A stretch of DNA of 64,000 nucleotides from Georgenia sp. SYP-B2076 (GTDB lineage Bacteria; Actinomycetota; Actinomycetes; Actinomycetales; Actinomycetaceae). A program made the translations under genes and the position numbers. The stretch is from the NCBI RefSeq assembly GCF_003991205.1, contig NZ_RXOZ01000001.1, positions 1 through 64,000 on the forward strand. The letters run 5' to 3'. Below, piece by piece: positions 44,064-51,880 of the stretch; the stretch's first letter is position 1; every line of letters starts with the position of its first letter. Below the pieces are notes generated by a model. The model ran no database searches. It saw only the letters and a list, made by a program, of their open reading frames with translations, and was not told where the DNA came from.

Positions 44064-44576
44064 CTAGAGCACCCCCTCGAGGATCCCGGCGGGCAGGTGG
44101 ATGCCCAGGCCGAGGTAGAAGCCGTAGAAGGTGACCAGGGCCATCGCCAGGGAGATGAGCAGGTCGCGGACGTAGTGTCGGCCGCCCAGGGCGACAACGG
44201 ACCCGAAGAACAGCAGGGTGCCGGAGAGCACCCAGCCGAGGGTGTCCACGAGCAGGATGTTCGCGGCGAACACCGCGATCAGGGGCACGACCGTGCGCCA
44301 GTCGGTGGGGTGGGTCAGGTCCACGTCCTCACCACCCTCGGCCTCGCCGCGGCCGCCGCGCAGGACGTCGATCGTCAGCACGACCGCGCAGACGAACAGC
44401 AGCCCAGCGACGACGTAGGGCACGACCTTCGGCCCGATGGGGTCGGACTGGGAGTACGGGGCGTGCAGCCCCAGCGCGTCCACGAGGACGACGGCGCCGA
44501 CCACCCCGAGCAGGGCGGCGACACCCAGCTCGGAGCGGCCGGTCGCACGCCGCGTCGCCGTAGTCGGGGCGGTCAT
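44064..44576 (-). CDS. tctB: Tripartite tricarboxylate transporter, small membrane subunit TctB
   Basis: The 170-residue protein has four hydrophobic helices with a charged cytoplasmic loop (RGGRGEAEGGEDVDL), the TctB layout. It ends with GFYLGLGIHLPAGILEGVL. Its stop touches the tctA start with no gap, and its ATG overlaps the tctC stop by 4 bases. The frame continues upstream, but the ATG at 44576 gives the family length. Confidence 0.88.
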   Translation of the reverse strand: MTAPTTATRRATGRSELGVAALLGVVGAVVLVDALGLHAPYSQSDPIGPKVVPYVVAGLLFVCAVVLTIDVLRGGRGEAEGGEDVDLTHPTDWRTVVPLIAVFAANILLVDTLGWVLSGTLLFFGSVVALGGRHYVRDLLISLAMALVTFYGFYLGLGIHLPAGILEGVL

Positions 44577-45595
44577 GCCAGCCCGAGCTCCGTGAGGACG
44601 TCGGCGACGCGCTTGTCCTGCTCGGTCAGGAAGGCGCCGAACTCGTCGCCGGTGATGAACGCGTCGGTCCAGCCGTTCTTCTCCAGCGCCTGCTCCCACT
44701 CCGGCGTGTCGTGCATGGTCTCCAGCGCCGCGATCCAGGCGTCGCGGTCGGCGTCCTCGATCTCCGGCGGGGCGACGATGCCGCGCCAGTTGGTGAAGAC
44801 CAGGTCGATGCCCGAGTCGGTGAGGGTGGGGGCGTCGATCCCCTCGACCGCCTCCTCGCTGGAGACGGCGAGGACACGGATCTCCCCGGTCTCGATCTGG
44901 TCCTTGAACTCGCCCGCGCCGGAGGTGGCGAAGTCGAGCTTGCTCCCCAGGATGGCGGGCAGGAGGTCACCACCGCCGTCGTAGGAGACGAAGTTGACCT
45001 GGGTCGCGTCGATCCCGACCGCCTGGGCCAGCTGCATGGGCAGGAGGTGGTCGGGCCCACCCGGGGAGGAGCCGCCGCCGACGCTGAGTCCGGCCGGGTC
45101 CGCCTTCCAGGCGGTGACCAGGTCGTCGATGGTCTGGAACGGGGAGCCGGCCGGCACCATGATCGCGCCGGGCTCCTCGATGAGCTTGGCCAGCGGGGTG
45201 GTCTCGGTCAGGGTGGCCTCGGACTTGTTGGTGTAGCTCGCGCCGACCACGCCCAGGCCCATGAGCATGGCCAGGTCGCCGTTGCCGGCCTCGGAGACGG
45301 TCCGGGCGAGGCCGACGGTGCCACCGGCGCCCTCGAGGTTGAAGACCTCCAGGCCGGAGGAGATCTTGGCCGCCTCCATGACCTGCGCGGCGGTGCGGGC
45401 GGTCTGGTCGTAGCCGCCGCCGGGCGAGTTGGGGACCATGATCCGCTTGTCGGTGAGGACCTCCGTGGCCGTGGCGGAGGCGGTGCCGGGCTCGGCTCCC
45501 GCGTCGTCCTGGCCGCCGGTGACGCCGCAGGCCGTCAGGGCGAGGGCGGCTCCGGCGAGGAGGGCGGGGATCTGGAGCACGCTGCGTCGTCGCAT
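44573..45595 (-). CDS. tctC: Tricarboxylate transporter substrate-binding lipoprotein TctC
   Basis: The 340-residue protein starts with a lipoprotein signal (MRRRSVLQIPALLAGAALAL then TACG), so it is anchored outside the membrane. The mature part has the TctC fold with VPNSPGGGYDQTAR near the start and GGGSSPGGPDHLLP in the middle, the two anion-binding loops of the family. It captures a carboxylate for TctAB. The frame extends far upstream by chance. The gene leads the tctCBA-usp-rraA operon. Confidence 0.92.
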   Translation of the reverse strand: MRRRSVLQIPALLAGAALALTACGVTGGQDDAGAEPGTASATATEVLTDKRIMVPNSPGGGYDQTARTAAQVMEAAKISSGLEVFNLEGAGGTVGLARTVSEAGNGDLAMLMGLGVVGASYTNKSEATLTETTPLAKLIEEPGAIMVPAGSPFQTIDDLVTAWKADPAGLSVGGGSSPGGPDHLLPMQLAQAVGIDATQVNFVSYDGGGDLLPAILGSKLDFATSGAGEFKDQIETGEIRVLAVSSEEAVEGIDAPTLTDSGIDLVFTNWRGIVAPPEIEDADRDAWIAALETMHDTPEWEQALEKNGWTDAFITGDEFGAFLTEQDKRVADVLTELGLA

Positions 45596-45675
45596 CGTCG
45601 AGCCTCTTCTCTGAGGTGGTGAAGGGAACGCCGCAATCCTGACCCGGCGCCCCGGCCGGGTCACCATTGCGGTCG

Positions 45676-45696
45676 CAAAGGACGTTGAGTTCTTTG
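45676..45696. promoter_or_regulatory. Inverted repeat between tctC and the two-component genes
   Basis: CAAAG-N11-CTTTG lies 81 bases before tctC in the most AT-rich part of the intergenic region, with GGTCGC next to each arm. It could be the binding site of the CitB-type regulator at 47392. Confidence 0.4.
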
Positions 45697-45805
45697 TGGT
45701 CGCGGGCCGGGCCGTCCCGGGAGACCGGAACCCGCCCACGGAGGTGGCACCATAACGGGGTCGGTCCCCCGTCCGGCGCGGGACGGGTGCGCACGAGGAG
45801 GTGGC

Positions 45806-47395
45806 ATGGGCAGGCGGATGACGCTCGCCGGGCAGCTCCTCGCCCTCCAGCTCCTCGTCGTGCTGCTGGTGGTGGCGGTGGTCGGCGGCCTGTCCTTCTC
45901 CCAGACCGGTCGGCAGGTGGAGCGGACGGAGAGCCGCCGCGCCCTGTCCGCGGCGGAGAACCTCGCCGGCAACGCCACCGTCCGCGGCCTGCTGCCCTCC
46001 GCGCTGCCCGGCGGCAGCGCCGCGCTCGCGGCGGTCGGCGAGACGGTCCGCACCGTCTCGGGCTCGACGTCGGTGACGCTGCTCGGTCCGGACCGGACGG
46101 TCCTCGAGTCCTCGCGCCCCGACGACGTCGGCACGGTGCTCCCCCACGACGCCCCCGGCCGGGTCGAGGGCCGGTCCTGGTCCGGGCCCGTGGCGGGCCG
46201 TTCCGCCGTCGCCGCCGAGGTCCCCGTGCTGGCCGACGACGGGCGCCTCATCGGCACCGCCCGGGTGGGCCGCGACCTTCCCTCGGTCGGCGAGCGGCTC
46301 GCCCTCGCAGGCCCCGACCTGCTGGCCTACGTGGGGCTCGCGACGACCATCGGCGTCATCGGCTCCACGATGCTCTCGCGGCGGATCAAGCGCCAGACGC
46401 TCGGGCTGGAGCCCACGGAGATCGCGGGGCTCGTCGAGCACCGCGAGGCGCTGCTGCACGGCATCAAGGAGGGCGTGCTCGCCCTGGACCAGGCCGGGCG
46501 GGTGACCCTCCTCAACGACTCGGCGCGTCAGCTGCTGGCCCTCCCGGCGGACGCCGTCGGCCGTCCGCTGGACGAGCTGACGGGGGACCCCGAGCTGCGC
46601 GAGGCCCTGACCCAGGACGTGGCGGCCCCGGACCGGCTCATCCTGGTGGGGCCGCGCCTGCTCGTGCTCAACCGGATGCCCGTGCGCTCGCACGGCGCGT
46701 TGCTGGGTTCGGTCACGACGATGCGGGACCGCACGGAGGTGCAGGCCATGGAGCGGGCGCTGGACACCTCACGCCGCGCGACCGGCACGCTCCGGGCCCA
46801 GACGCACGAGTTCTCCAACCAGCTGCACACCATCTGGGGTCTGCTCCAGCTCGGCGAGTACGGCGAGGCCGTGCGGTTCGTCGAGGGCGTGAGCCACCAC
46901 CGGGAGAGCCTGTACGCGCAGGTCACCGAGCGGGTGTCGGACCCGCCCATCGCGGCGCTGCTCATCGCCAAGGACTCCCTGGCGGCCGAGCGGGGGGCGA
47001 AGCTGCAGCTCGCGGCCGGTTCGCGCGTGGACAGGGTCGACGAACCCCTCTCCCGCGACCTGGTCACCGTGGTCGGGAACCTCGTCGACAACGCCCTCGA
47101 CGCCGTCGCGGGGACGGCGGAGCCGCGCGTGGAGGTCTCCCTGGTCGAGGACGAGGAGGCCGTCACCGTCCGTGTCCACGACTCGGGGCCCGGTGTGGAC
47201 GACGCCGCCTCGGACCAGCTCTTCCGCAGCGGCTACTCCACCAAGGAGTCCCAGGACGCCGGCGGGCGCGGCTACGGCCTGGCGCTCGTGCGGCTCGTGT
47301 GCCGACGGCGCGGGGGCGACGTCACGGCGCACAACGACGACGGGGCGGTCTTCACCGCCCGGCTGCTGAAGACACAGGTGGAGGCGCAGGCGTGA
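45806..47395 (+). CDS. CitA/DcuS-type sensor histidine kinase
   Basis: The 529-residue membrane kinase has an N-terminal helix (LLALQLLVVLLVVAVVGGLS), an extracytoplasmic PAS-like domain to about residue 170, a second helix, a cytoplasmic PAS domain (LLNDSARQLLALPADAVGRP), the HEFSNQLHTIWGLLQLG phospho-acceptor region of the CitA/DcuS class, and an ATPase domain with DNALDAV and RGYGLALVRLV. Such kinases sense di- or tricarboxylates outside the cell. It is divergent from the tctCBA operon and overlaps its response regulator by 4 bases. Confidence 0.93.
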   Translation: MGRRMTLAGQLLALQLLVVLLVVAVVGGLSFSQTGRQVERTESRRALSAAENLAGNATVRGLLPSALPGGSAALAAVGETVRTVSGSTSVTLLGPDRTVLESSRPDDVGTVLPHDAPGRVEGRSWSGPVAGRSAVAAEVPVLADDGRLIGTARVGRDLPSVGERLALAGPDLLAYVGLATTIGVIGSTMLSRRIKRQTLGLEPTEIAGLVEHREALLHGIKEGVLALDQAGRVTLLNDSARQLLALPADAVGRPLDELTGDPELREALTQDVAAPDRLILVGPRLLVLNRMPVRSHGALLGSVTTMRDRTEVQAMERALDTSRRATGTLRAQTHEFSNQLHTIWGLLQLGEYGEAVRFVEGVSHHRESLYAQVTERVSDPPIAALLIAKDSLAAERGAKLQLAAGSRVDRVDEPLSRDLVTVVGNLVDNALDAVAGTAEPRVEVSLVEDEEAVTVRVHDSGPGVDDAASDQLFRSGYSTKESQDAGGRGYGLALVRLVCRRRGGDVTAHNDDGAVFTARLLKTQVEAQA

Positions 47396-48069
47396 TCGGG
47401 GTACTCATCGTCGACGACGACTACATGGTCGCGAAGATCCACGAGGGCTTCGTCAGCCGGTGCGAGGGGTTCGAGGTGGTCGGCGTCGCGCACGACCCGG
47501 CGGCCGCGGTGGCGGCCGCCGGGCGGCTCCGGCCGGACCTGGTGCTGCTCGACGTCTACCTGCCGGGCGCGACGGGCCTCGACATCCTCGGGCCGCTGCG
47601 CGAGGCGGCGCCGGACATGGACGTCATCGTCGTCACCGCGGCGCGGGAGGCGGAGACCGTCAAGCGGGCGGTGCGCGGCGGGGCGGTGCAGTACCTCATG
47701 AAGCCCTTCGCCTTCACCGACCTCCAGCAGCGGCTCCAGCACTACCGCGACACCCACCGCGCGCTCGCGCCCGGCGCCGAGCCGGCGCAGACCGACGTCG
47801 ACCGCCTCTTCGCGACCCCGGTCGGCGCCACCCCGAGTGGCTCGGCCCCGCTGCCGAAGGGCCTGAGCCCGGAGACGCTGCAGCTCGTCGAGCAGGTGCT
47901 CGCCGCGTCGGAGGGCGATCTCTCGGCGGCCGAGGCCGCCGAGCTCGCGGGCATCTCCCGGGTGAGCGCGCGGCGCTACCTCGAGCACCTGGCGGCGGCC
48001 GGCAGCGCGGAGGTGCGGCTGCGCTACGGCGAGGTGGGCCGGCCGGAGCGGCGGTACGCCGCGCGCTGA
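47392..48069 (+). CDS. CitB/DcuR-type response regulator
   Basis: The 225-residue protein has a receiver domain with VLIVDDDYMVAKIHE, the phospho-acceptor Asp in VLLDVYLPG and the lysine in QYLMKPF. Its C-terminal DNA-binding domain ends with AAELAGISRVSARRYLEHLA (the helix-turn-helix) and RYGEVGRPERRY, as in CitB/DcuR. The GTG overlaps the kinase stop by 4 bases. It most likely activates the divergent tctCBA operon when the carboxylate is present. Confidence 0.93.
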   Translation: MIGVLIVDDDYMVAKIHEGFVSRCEGFEVVGVAHDPAAAVAAAGRLRPDLVLLDVYLPGATGLDILGPLREAAPDMDVIVVTAAREAETVKRAVRGGAVQYLMKPFAFTDLQQRLQHYRDTHRALAPGAEPAQTDVDRLFATPVGATPSGSAPLPKGLSPETLQLVEQVLAASEGDLSAAEAAELAGISRVSARRYLEHLAAAGSAEVRLRYGEVGRPERRYAAR

Positions 48070-48084
48070 CGCGGCGGCGGGCGG

Positions 48085-48290
48085 CGCCGCGTGGGCGAGG
48101 AGCACCTCGCCGACCGCGGAGACGTGCAGGGGCAGCCGGCCACCGACGCGCGCCGCGCGGGGGACCCGCTTGGAGCTGTAGATGCGGTCCACGAACAGCA
48201 CGTCCGGGCCGGACCGGATCGCCAGGTGCGTGGTCTCCTGGGTGAAGCCGAAGAGGTCCTGGAGGATCGGGCGGGCGCGGTCACGCATCT
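48085..48290 (-). pseudogene. Remnant of an IclR-family regulator
   Basis: On the minus strand the frame reads MRDRARPILQDLFGFTQETT, then HLAIRSGPDVLFVDRI and VGGRLPLHVSAVGEVLLAHA, the first half of an IclR effector-binding domain. The DNA-binding domain and the last 100 residues are missing. After VLLAHA the frame runs into the 3' end of the response regulator gene. It occupies most of the 48070-48470 gap. Confidence 0.7.
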
Positions 48291-48470
48291 GCCGGCTTCG
48301 TTCGGCGCCTTCACGCGGGAAGGCCGACCGCGGCCAACGACATCGTCGTCGTGCCGGTCCCAGGCCGTTCACGGCTGAGGGCCCGGTCCAGGCGGGTCGT
48401 GCAGGCCCGATGTCAGTGGGGTGGTCCATCGTGGACGTGACAGCAGGAGTCAGGCAGAAGGGGGAACGAC

Positions 48471-48668
48471 ATGACCGCCATCACGCTCGAGGCCGAGGCC
48501 AGGCTCGAGACCGAGGCCCTGTGGGCGGTGGCAGAGAGCGCGCGCACGGGCTCCATCGATGCGCTGGCCGACTGCGCCCGCGTCTGGTGCACGTCCTCGC
48601 CCGGGCCCGCTCGCGTCGTCGGCGGCTTCTGCGAGCACTGCGGCGCGCGGGACCACGACGACCTCTGA
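48471..48668 (+). CDS. Small protein with a C-terminal CxxC
   Basis: The 65-residue frame starts with ATG after GAAGGGGGAAC and ends with GGFCEHCGARDHDDL. I do not recognise it. The CxxC near an acidic/His end could bind zinc. Its upstream region has GTCATCGTGGAC-like purine runs but no clear promoter. It is followed by a hairpin terminator (48746-48777), which supports a real transcript. Confidence 0.5.
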   Translation: MTAITLEAEARLETEALWAVAESARTGSIDALADCARVWCTSSPGPARVVGGFCEHCGARDHDDL

Positions 48669-48745
48669 GCGCCGGCGCCGCCACCGTTCCGGGTCTCCGG
48701 CGCGCCCGGTGACGACCGTCGCGGCAGACCGCTGCGACGACGGAC

Positions 48746-48777
48746 GTGGCGGGCCCCAGCGCGCCGGGGCCCGCCAC
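48746..48777. terminator. 12-bp stem terminator
   Basis: GTGGCGGGCCCC, an 8-base loop and GGGGCCCGCCAC form a perfect stem. It ends 2 bases before the stop codon of the minus-strand ArsR-SRPBCC gene and lies after the small plus-strand ORF, so it serves both. Confidence 0.8.
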
Positions 48778-48779
48778 AC

Positions 48780-49550
48780 TCAGCGGTCCGCGTACATGAG
48801 GGAGCCCGGCGTGGTCAGGGTCTCGCCGGTCTCCAGCCAGGTCTTCAGGCCGGAGAGGATCATCGGCCAGCCGCCGTAGAGCTGGTCGTTGGCGCCCTCG
48901 CGCAGCTGGTCGTGGGTGACGGTGAGCCGGCAGGAGTCGGCCACCTTCTCGATCTCCCAGGTCACGCGCGAGAAGCCCTCCTCCTTCACGTCGTCGCCCC
49001 ACAGGGCACGCAGGGTGTGCACGAGCCGGCGGGGCGGGTCGATCTCGAGGACCTCGCCGTCGCCGAGGAGGCCGCGCTCGGATGCGGGGTGAACCATCTC
49101 CACCCGCGAGCCCACCGTCCAGTCGGAGCGCACCCGGGCGCCGAAGTTGTACTTCGCCCGGATCTCGCCGTCGGTGATCGCCTCCCACAGCCGCTCGGGC
49201 GTGGTGCGGATGTAGATCTCGAAGACCTTCTCCATCGGAGTCTCCAGCGTGCTCTTGAGCCCGCTCAGCGTCGCCGCCCAGGGCTCGGCGTACTTGCTCA
49301 CCCACCGGTCGTGGATGAGACGGATGGGAACAGGGTTGAGGAAGTGCAGCTTCTCGCGGCCCCGGCGCCGGACGACGACCAGGCCGGCCTCCTCCAACAG
49401 CTTCAGGTGCTTCGCCACACCGAAGCGGCTCATCTCGAAGTGCTGCTCGAGGGCGGTCATGGACTGACCGTCCTCACGGAAGAGCTCGTCGAGGAGCTGC
49501 CGACGCGTCGGGTCGGCGAGCGCCTTGAACACCTCGTCCACAGGCACCAT
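48780..49550 (-). CDS. ArsR-family regulator fused to an SRPBCC (AHSA1) domain
   Basis: The 256-residue protein combines an N-terminal ArsR winged helix (FKALADPTRRQLLDELF, MTALEQHFEMSRFGVAKHLK, the wing RRRGREKLHFLNP) with an AHSA1-type ligand-binding domain from about residue 108 (FEIYIRTTPERLWEAITDGE). The two are more often adjacent genes. A 20-bp palindrome (49552-49571) begins one base upstream of the start codon, a likely autoregulatory site. The SRPBCC part may bind a hydrophobic effector. No metal-binding cysteines of classic ArsR are visible. Confidence 0.9.
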   Translation of the reverse strand: MVPVDEVFKALADPTRRQLLDELFREDGQSMTALEQHFEMSRFGVAKHLKLLEEAGLVVVRRRGREKLHFLNPVPIRLIHDRWVSKYAEPWAATLSGLKSTLETPMEKVFEIYIRTTPERLWEAITDGEIRAKYNFGARVRSDWTVGSRVEMVHPASERGLLGDGEVLEIDPPRRLVHTLRALWGDDVKEEGFSRVTWEIEKVADSCRLTVTHDQLREGANDQLYGGWPMILSGLKTWLETGETLTTPGSLMYADR

Positions 49551-49551
49551 T

Positions 49552-49571
49552 ATGTGACCGTTTGGTCACAT
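49552..49571. promoter_or_regulatory. Palindromic operator at the ArsR-SRPBCC start
   Basis: ATGTGACC-GTTT-GGTCACAT is a perfect dyad with 8-base arms. It starts one base upstream of the start codon of the minus-strand gene, so a bound repressor would block the start region. The sequence is the usual size for an ArsR dimer site. Confidence 0.75.
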
Positions 49572-49759
49572 GTCAAGGCTCGTCGTGCCCGCGAGCGCGT
49601 CAGTGGCGCGGGGGCGTGCGGCTCGGCGCGGCCCGTCCCGGCGCGGTCGCCGTGGCCACCTCGATCGGCCCAACGTCCCGCACAGGCAGCCCCTGTGCTG
49701 CAATCCTTCAGACATCCAGAACGTTCGTACTCGAGATGACGATGAAGTGGTGAGCGGCC

Positions 49760-50458
49760 ATGACCAACCTGCCCTCCGACCCTCCGCAGGACCCGAACTC
49801 GGAAGACACGCCCCGGACGCCCGGCCCGACACCCCCGTCAGGCGACGCCAACCTGGGCGCCGACAGCCCGCAACCGCCGTATGGTCCGCCGTCCGGATCC
49901 GGGCCGCAGCACGAACCCGGCCAGCCGTACGGGCCCGGCCAGCCGTACGCGCCGGGCCAGGCGTACGGGCCCGGCCAGGCGTACGGGCCGGGCCAGCCGT
50001 ACGGGCCGGGCCAGCCGTACGGGCCCGGCCAGCCGTACGGGCCCGGCCAGCCGTACGGGGCGGGCCAACCCGGATACCCGCCCGGTTATCCCGGTCAGCC
50101 CGGCTACCCCCAGGGCTACCAGCCGACGCTCATGAGTCCCGCTGACGAGCGGCTCTGGGCCAGCCTCACGCACCTGAGCGGGCTGGTCTTCTCGTTGTTC
50201 GGCCCCCTCGTCGTCTGGCTGGTCGTGAAGGACCGGGGCGTGTTCGTCGAGGACCAGACCAAGGAGGCGCTCAACTTCCAGATCACGGTCGCGATCTTCG
50301 GCGCCGCCATCACGCTGATCGCGGTGCTCACGCTCGGGCTGGGCTCGATCCTGTACCTGCTGGCCATCCCCGCCGTCGTGTTCATGATCCTCGCGGCCGT
50401 CGCCGCCAGCCGCGGCGAGTGGTACCGCTACCCGGTCAACATCCGCCTGGTGCACTGA
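49760..50458 (+). CDS. DUF4870 membrane protein with PYGPGQ repeats
   Basis: The 232-residue protein has a disordered N-terminal half, Pro/Gly/Tyr-rich with nine PYGPGQ-type hexapeptides and PGYPPGYPGQ, then a DUF4870 (Tic20-like) membrane domain from about residue 128: DERLWASLTHLSGLVFSLFG, the conserved VFVEDQTKEALNFQITVAIF and two final helices. The repeats are encoded by 18-bp DNA units (49922-50070). Function unknown; such tails are often interaction surfaces. Confidence 0.85.
   Translation: MTNLPSDPPQDPNSEDTPRTPGPTPPSGDANLGADSPQPPYGPPSGSGPQHEPGQPYGPGQPYAPGQAYGPGQAYGPGQPYGPGQPYGPGQPYGPGQPYGAGQPGYPPGYPGQPGYPQGYQPTLMSPADERLWASLTHLSGLVFSLFGPLVVWLVVKDRGVFVEDQTKEALNFQITVAIFGAAITLIAVLTLGLGSILYLLAIPAVVFMILAAVAASRGEWYRYPVNIRLVH
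49922..50070 (+). repeat. 18-bp coding repeats (PYGPGQ)
   Basis: About nine imperfect 18-bp units, core CCAGCCGTACGGGCC, encode the hexapeptide repeat of the DUF4870 protein. Units differ at the first codon (CCG or GCG), so copy number probably changes by slippage without breaking the frame. Confidence 0.85.
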
Positions 50459-50576
50459 CCACCGATCCCGAGCGGAACCCTCACCGGACCGCGCCCTGGT
50501 GAGCCGGGGCCGACGAGCGCGCCAGCCGCCGAGTCGAACACGCCGACGCGGGAACGGCGTGTCCTAGAGTCGGCCC

Positions 50577-51842
50577 GTGACCGCGCCGACTCCGGACCCC
50601 GCGCCCGACGCGCTGCTCCGGCCGGGGTCCCCCGCCCACCGCCGGGCCCTCGTGGCGCTCTTCGGCACGGGCATGGCCACGTTCGCCCTGCTGTGGTCCG
50701 CCCAGCCCCTCCTCGTCCTCATCGGCGAGGAGTTCGCGCTCCCCGCGACGTCCGCCAGCCTGCTGCTCTCGGTCGCCACCGCGGCGCTCGCCCTCGCCGT
50801 CCTGCCGCTGGCGCGGCTGTCGGAACGGTGGGGCCGGGCGCGGGTGATCGCCGGCGGCCTGACGGTCGCCGTCCTCGCCGGCATCGCCCTCGCCGGCGCC
50901 GGGTCCTGGCCGCTGGTGCTGGGGCTGCGCACGCTGCAGGGCGCGGCGCTGGCGGCGGTGCCCGCCGCCGCCCTGGCGTGGGTCGCCGAGGAGGTCGCCC
51001 CCGCGGCCGTGACGCAGATGGGCGGGCTGTACATCGCCGGCACGTCGCTCGGCGGCATGGGCGGTCGGCTGCTCGCCGGGGGCGCGGCCGAGCTGTGGGG
51101 CTGGCGCGGCGCGCTCCTGGCGGTCGCCTGCCTCTCCGCCGTCGTCGCGGTCGCGGCCCTGGCGCTCCTGCCGCCCTCCCGGCACGCCGGCGGGCGGCGG
51201 CCCGCGCCGCCGCCGTCTCGCGCGGCGCCCCGGCGCGACGGCGAGCCGGCCGCCACCCCCGCACGCGCCGATCCCTACCGGGCGGCGCGGGTGCGCCTGT
51301 ACGCCGTCGGGGGGCTCGGGATGGCGATGTTCGTCGGCATGTACAACGTGGTCGTCTACCGCACGAGCGCGGAGCCCTACCAGCTCGGCGTCGGGCTCGG
51401 GTCGATGTTCTTCCTCACCTACGCCGCCGGCACGCTCACGTCGGCGCAGGCCGGCCGGCTGACCGCCCGGGTCGGCGTCCGCGTCGCCGTGCTGGTCGGC
51501 CTGGCCACCTGCGCCGCCGGCGTCCTGGTCACCCTGGCGGCGCCGCTGTGGGCGATCTGGCTGGGCCTGCTGCTCCTCGCCGCGGGCTTCTTCGTCACCC
51601 ACGCGACCGCGAACTCCACCGTGGCACGCATCGCCCCGCGCCCCTCCGCGGCTGCCGGGCGCTACACGTTCGCCTACTACCTCGGCTCGTCCGTCGGCGG
51701 CGTGCTGCTCGGCCAGGCGTGGGACGTGGGCGCCTGGGGTGGCACGGCGCTGGCGGCCCTGGCCGTCCTCGCCATCGCCGCCCTGGTGGCCGCGGGTCTC
51801 CCCCACCGACCGGGAGCACGGGCCCCCGCCCCCCAGCGGTGA
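50577..51842 (+). CDS. MFS transporter (YnfM/arabinose-efflux-like)
   Basis: The 421-residue protein has 12 hydrophobic segments in two halves, with ARLSERWGRARVIAGG between helices 2 and 3 (the MFS A motif) and a basic middle loop near residue 205. The second half keeps LTARVGVRVAVLVGLAT. It fits the YnfM-like exporters. The GTG start has no ribosome-binding site but a TAGAGT box 6 bases upstream, so the transcript may be leaderless. It converges with a DHA2-type exporter; the two stop codons share a 42-nt dyad. Substrate unknown. Confidence 0.9.
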   Translation: MTAPTPDPAPDALLRPGSPAHRRALVALFGTGMATFALLWSAQPLLVLIGEEFALPATSASLLLSVATAALALAVLPLARLSERWGRARVIAGGLTVAVLAGIALAGAGSWPLVLGLRTLQGAALAAVPAAALAWVAEEVAPAAVTQMGGLYIAGTSLGGMGGRLLAGGAAELWGWRGALLAVACLSAVVAVAALALLPPSRHAGGRRPAPPPSRAAPRRDGEPAATPARADPYRAARVRLYAVGGLGMAMFVGMYNVVVYRTSAEPYQLGVGLGSMFFLTYAAGTLTSAQAGRLTARVGVRVAVLVGLATCAAGVLVTLAAPLWAIWLGLLLLAAGFFVTHATANSTVARIAPRPSAAAGRYTFAYYLGSSVGGVLLGQAWDVGAWGGTALAALAVLAIAALVAAGLPHRPGARAPAPQR

Positions 51843-51880
51843 GAGGTCAAGTTCTCGCATGCGAGGACTTGACCTCTCAC
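51839..51880. terminator. 42-nt dyad holding both convergent stop codons
   Basis: GTGAGAGGTCAAGT, a T, the palindrome CTCGCATGCGAG, a G and ACTTGACCTCTCAC form a stem with a single T-G position. The TGA of the plus-strand MFS gene (51840-51842) and the TGA of the minus-strand gene (51877-51879) lie in the two arms, so the same element ends both transcripts. Confidence 0.85.

Noticed and set aside
44573-46693. A 700-codon frame that would extend TctC upstream
   Set aside because: The lipoprotein signal beginning MRRRSVLQIP sets the start at 45595; the upstream part is antisense to the histidine kinase.
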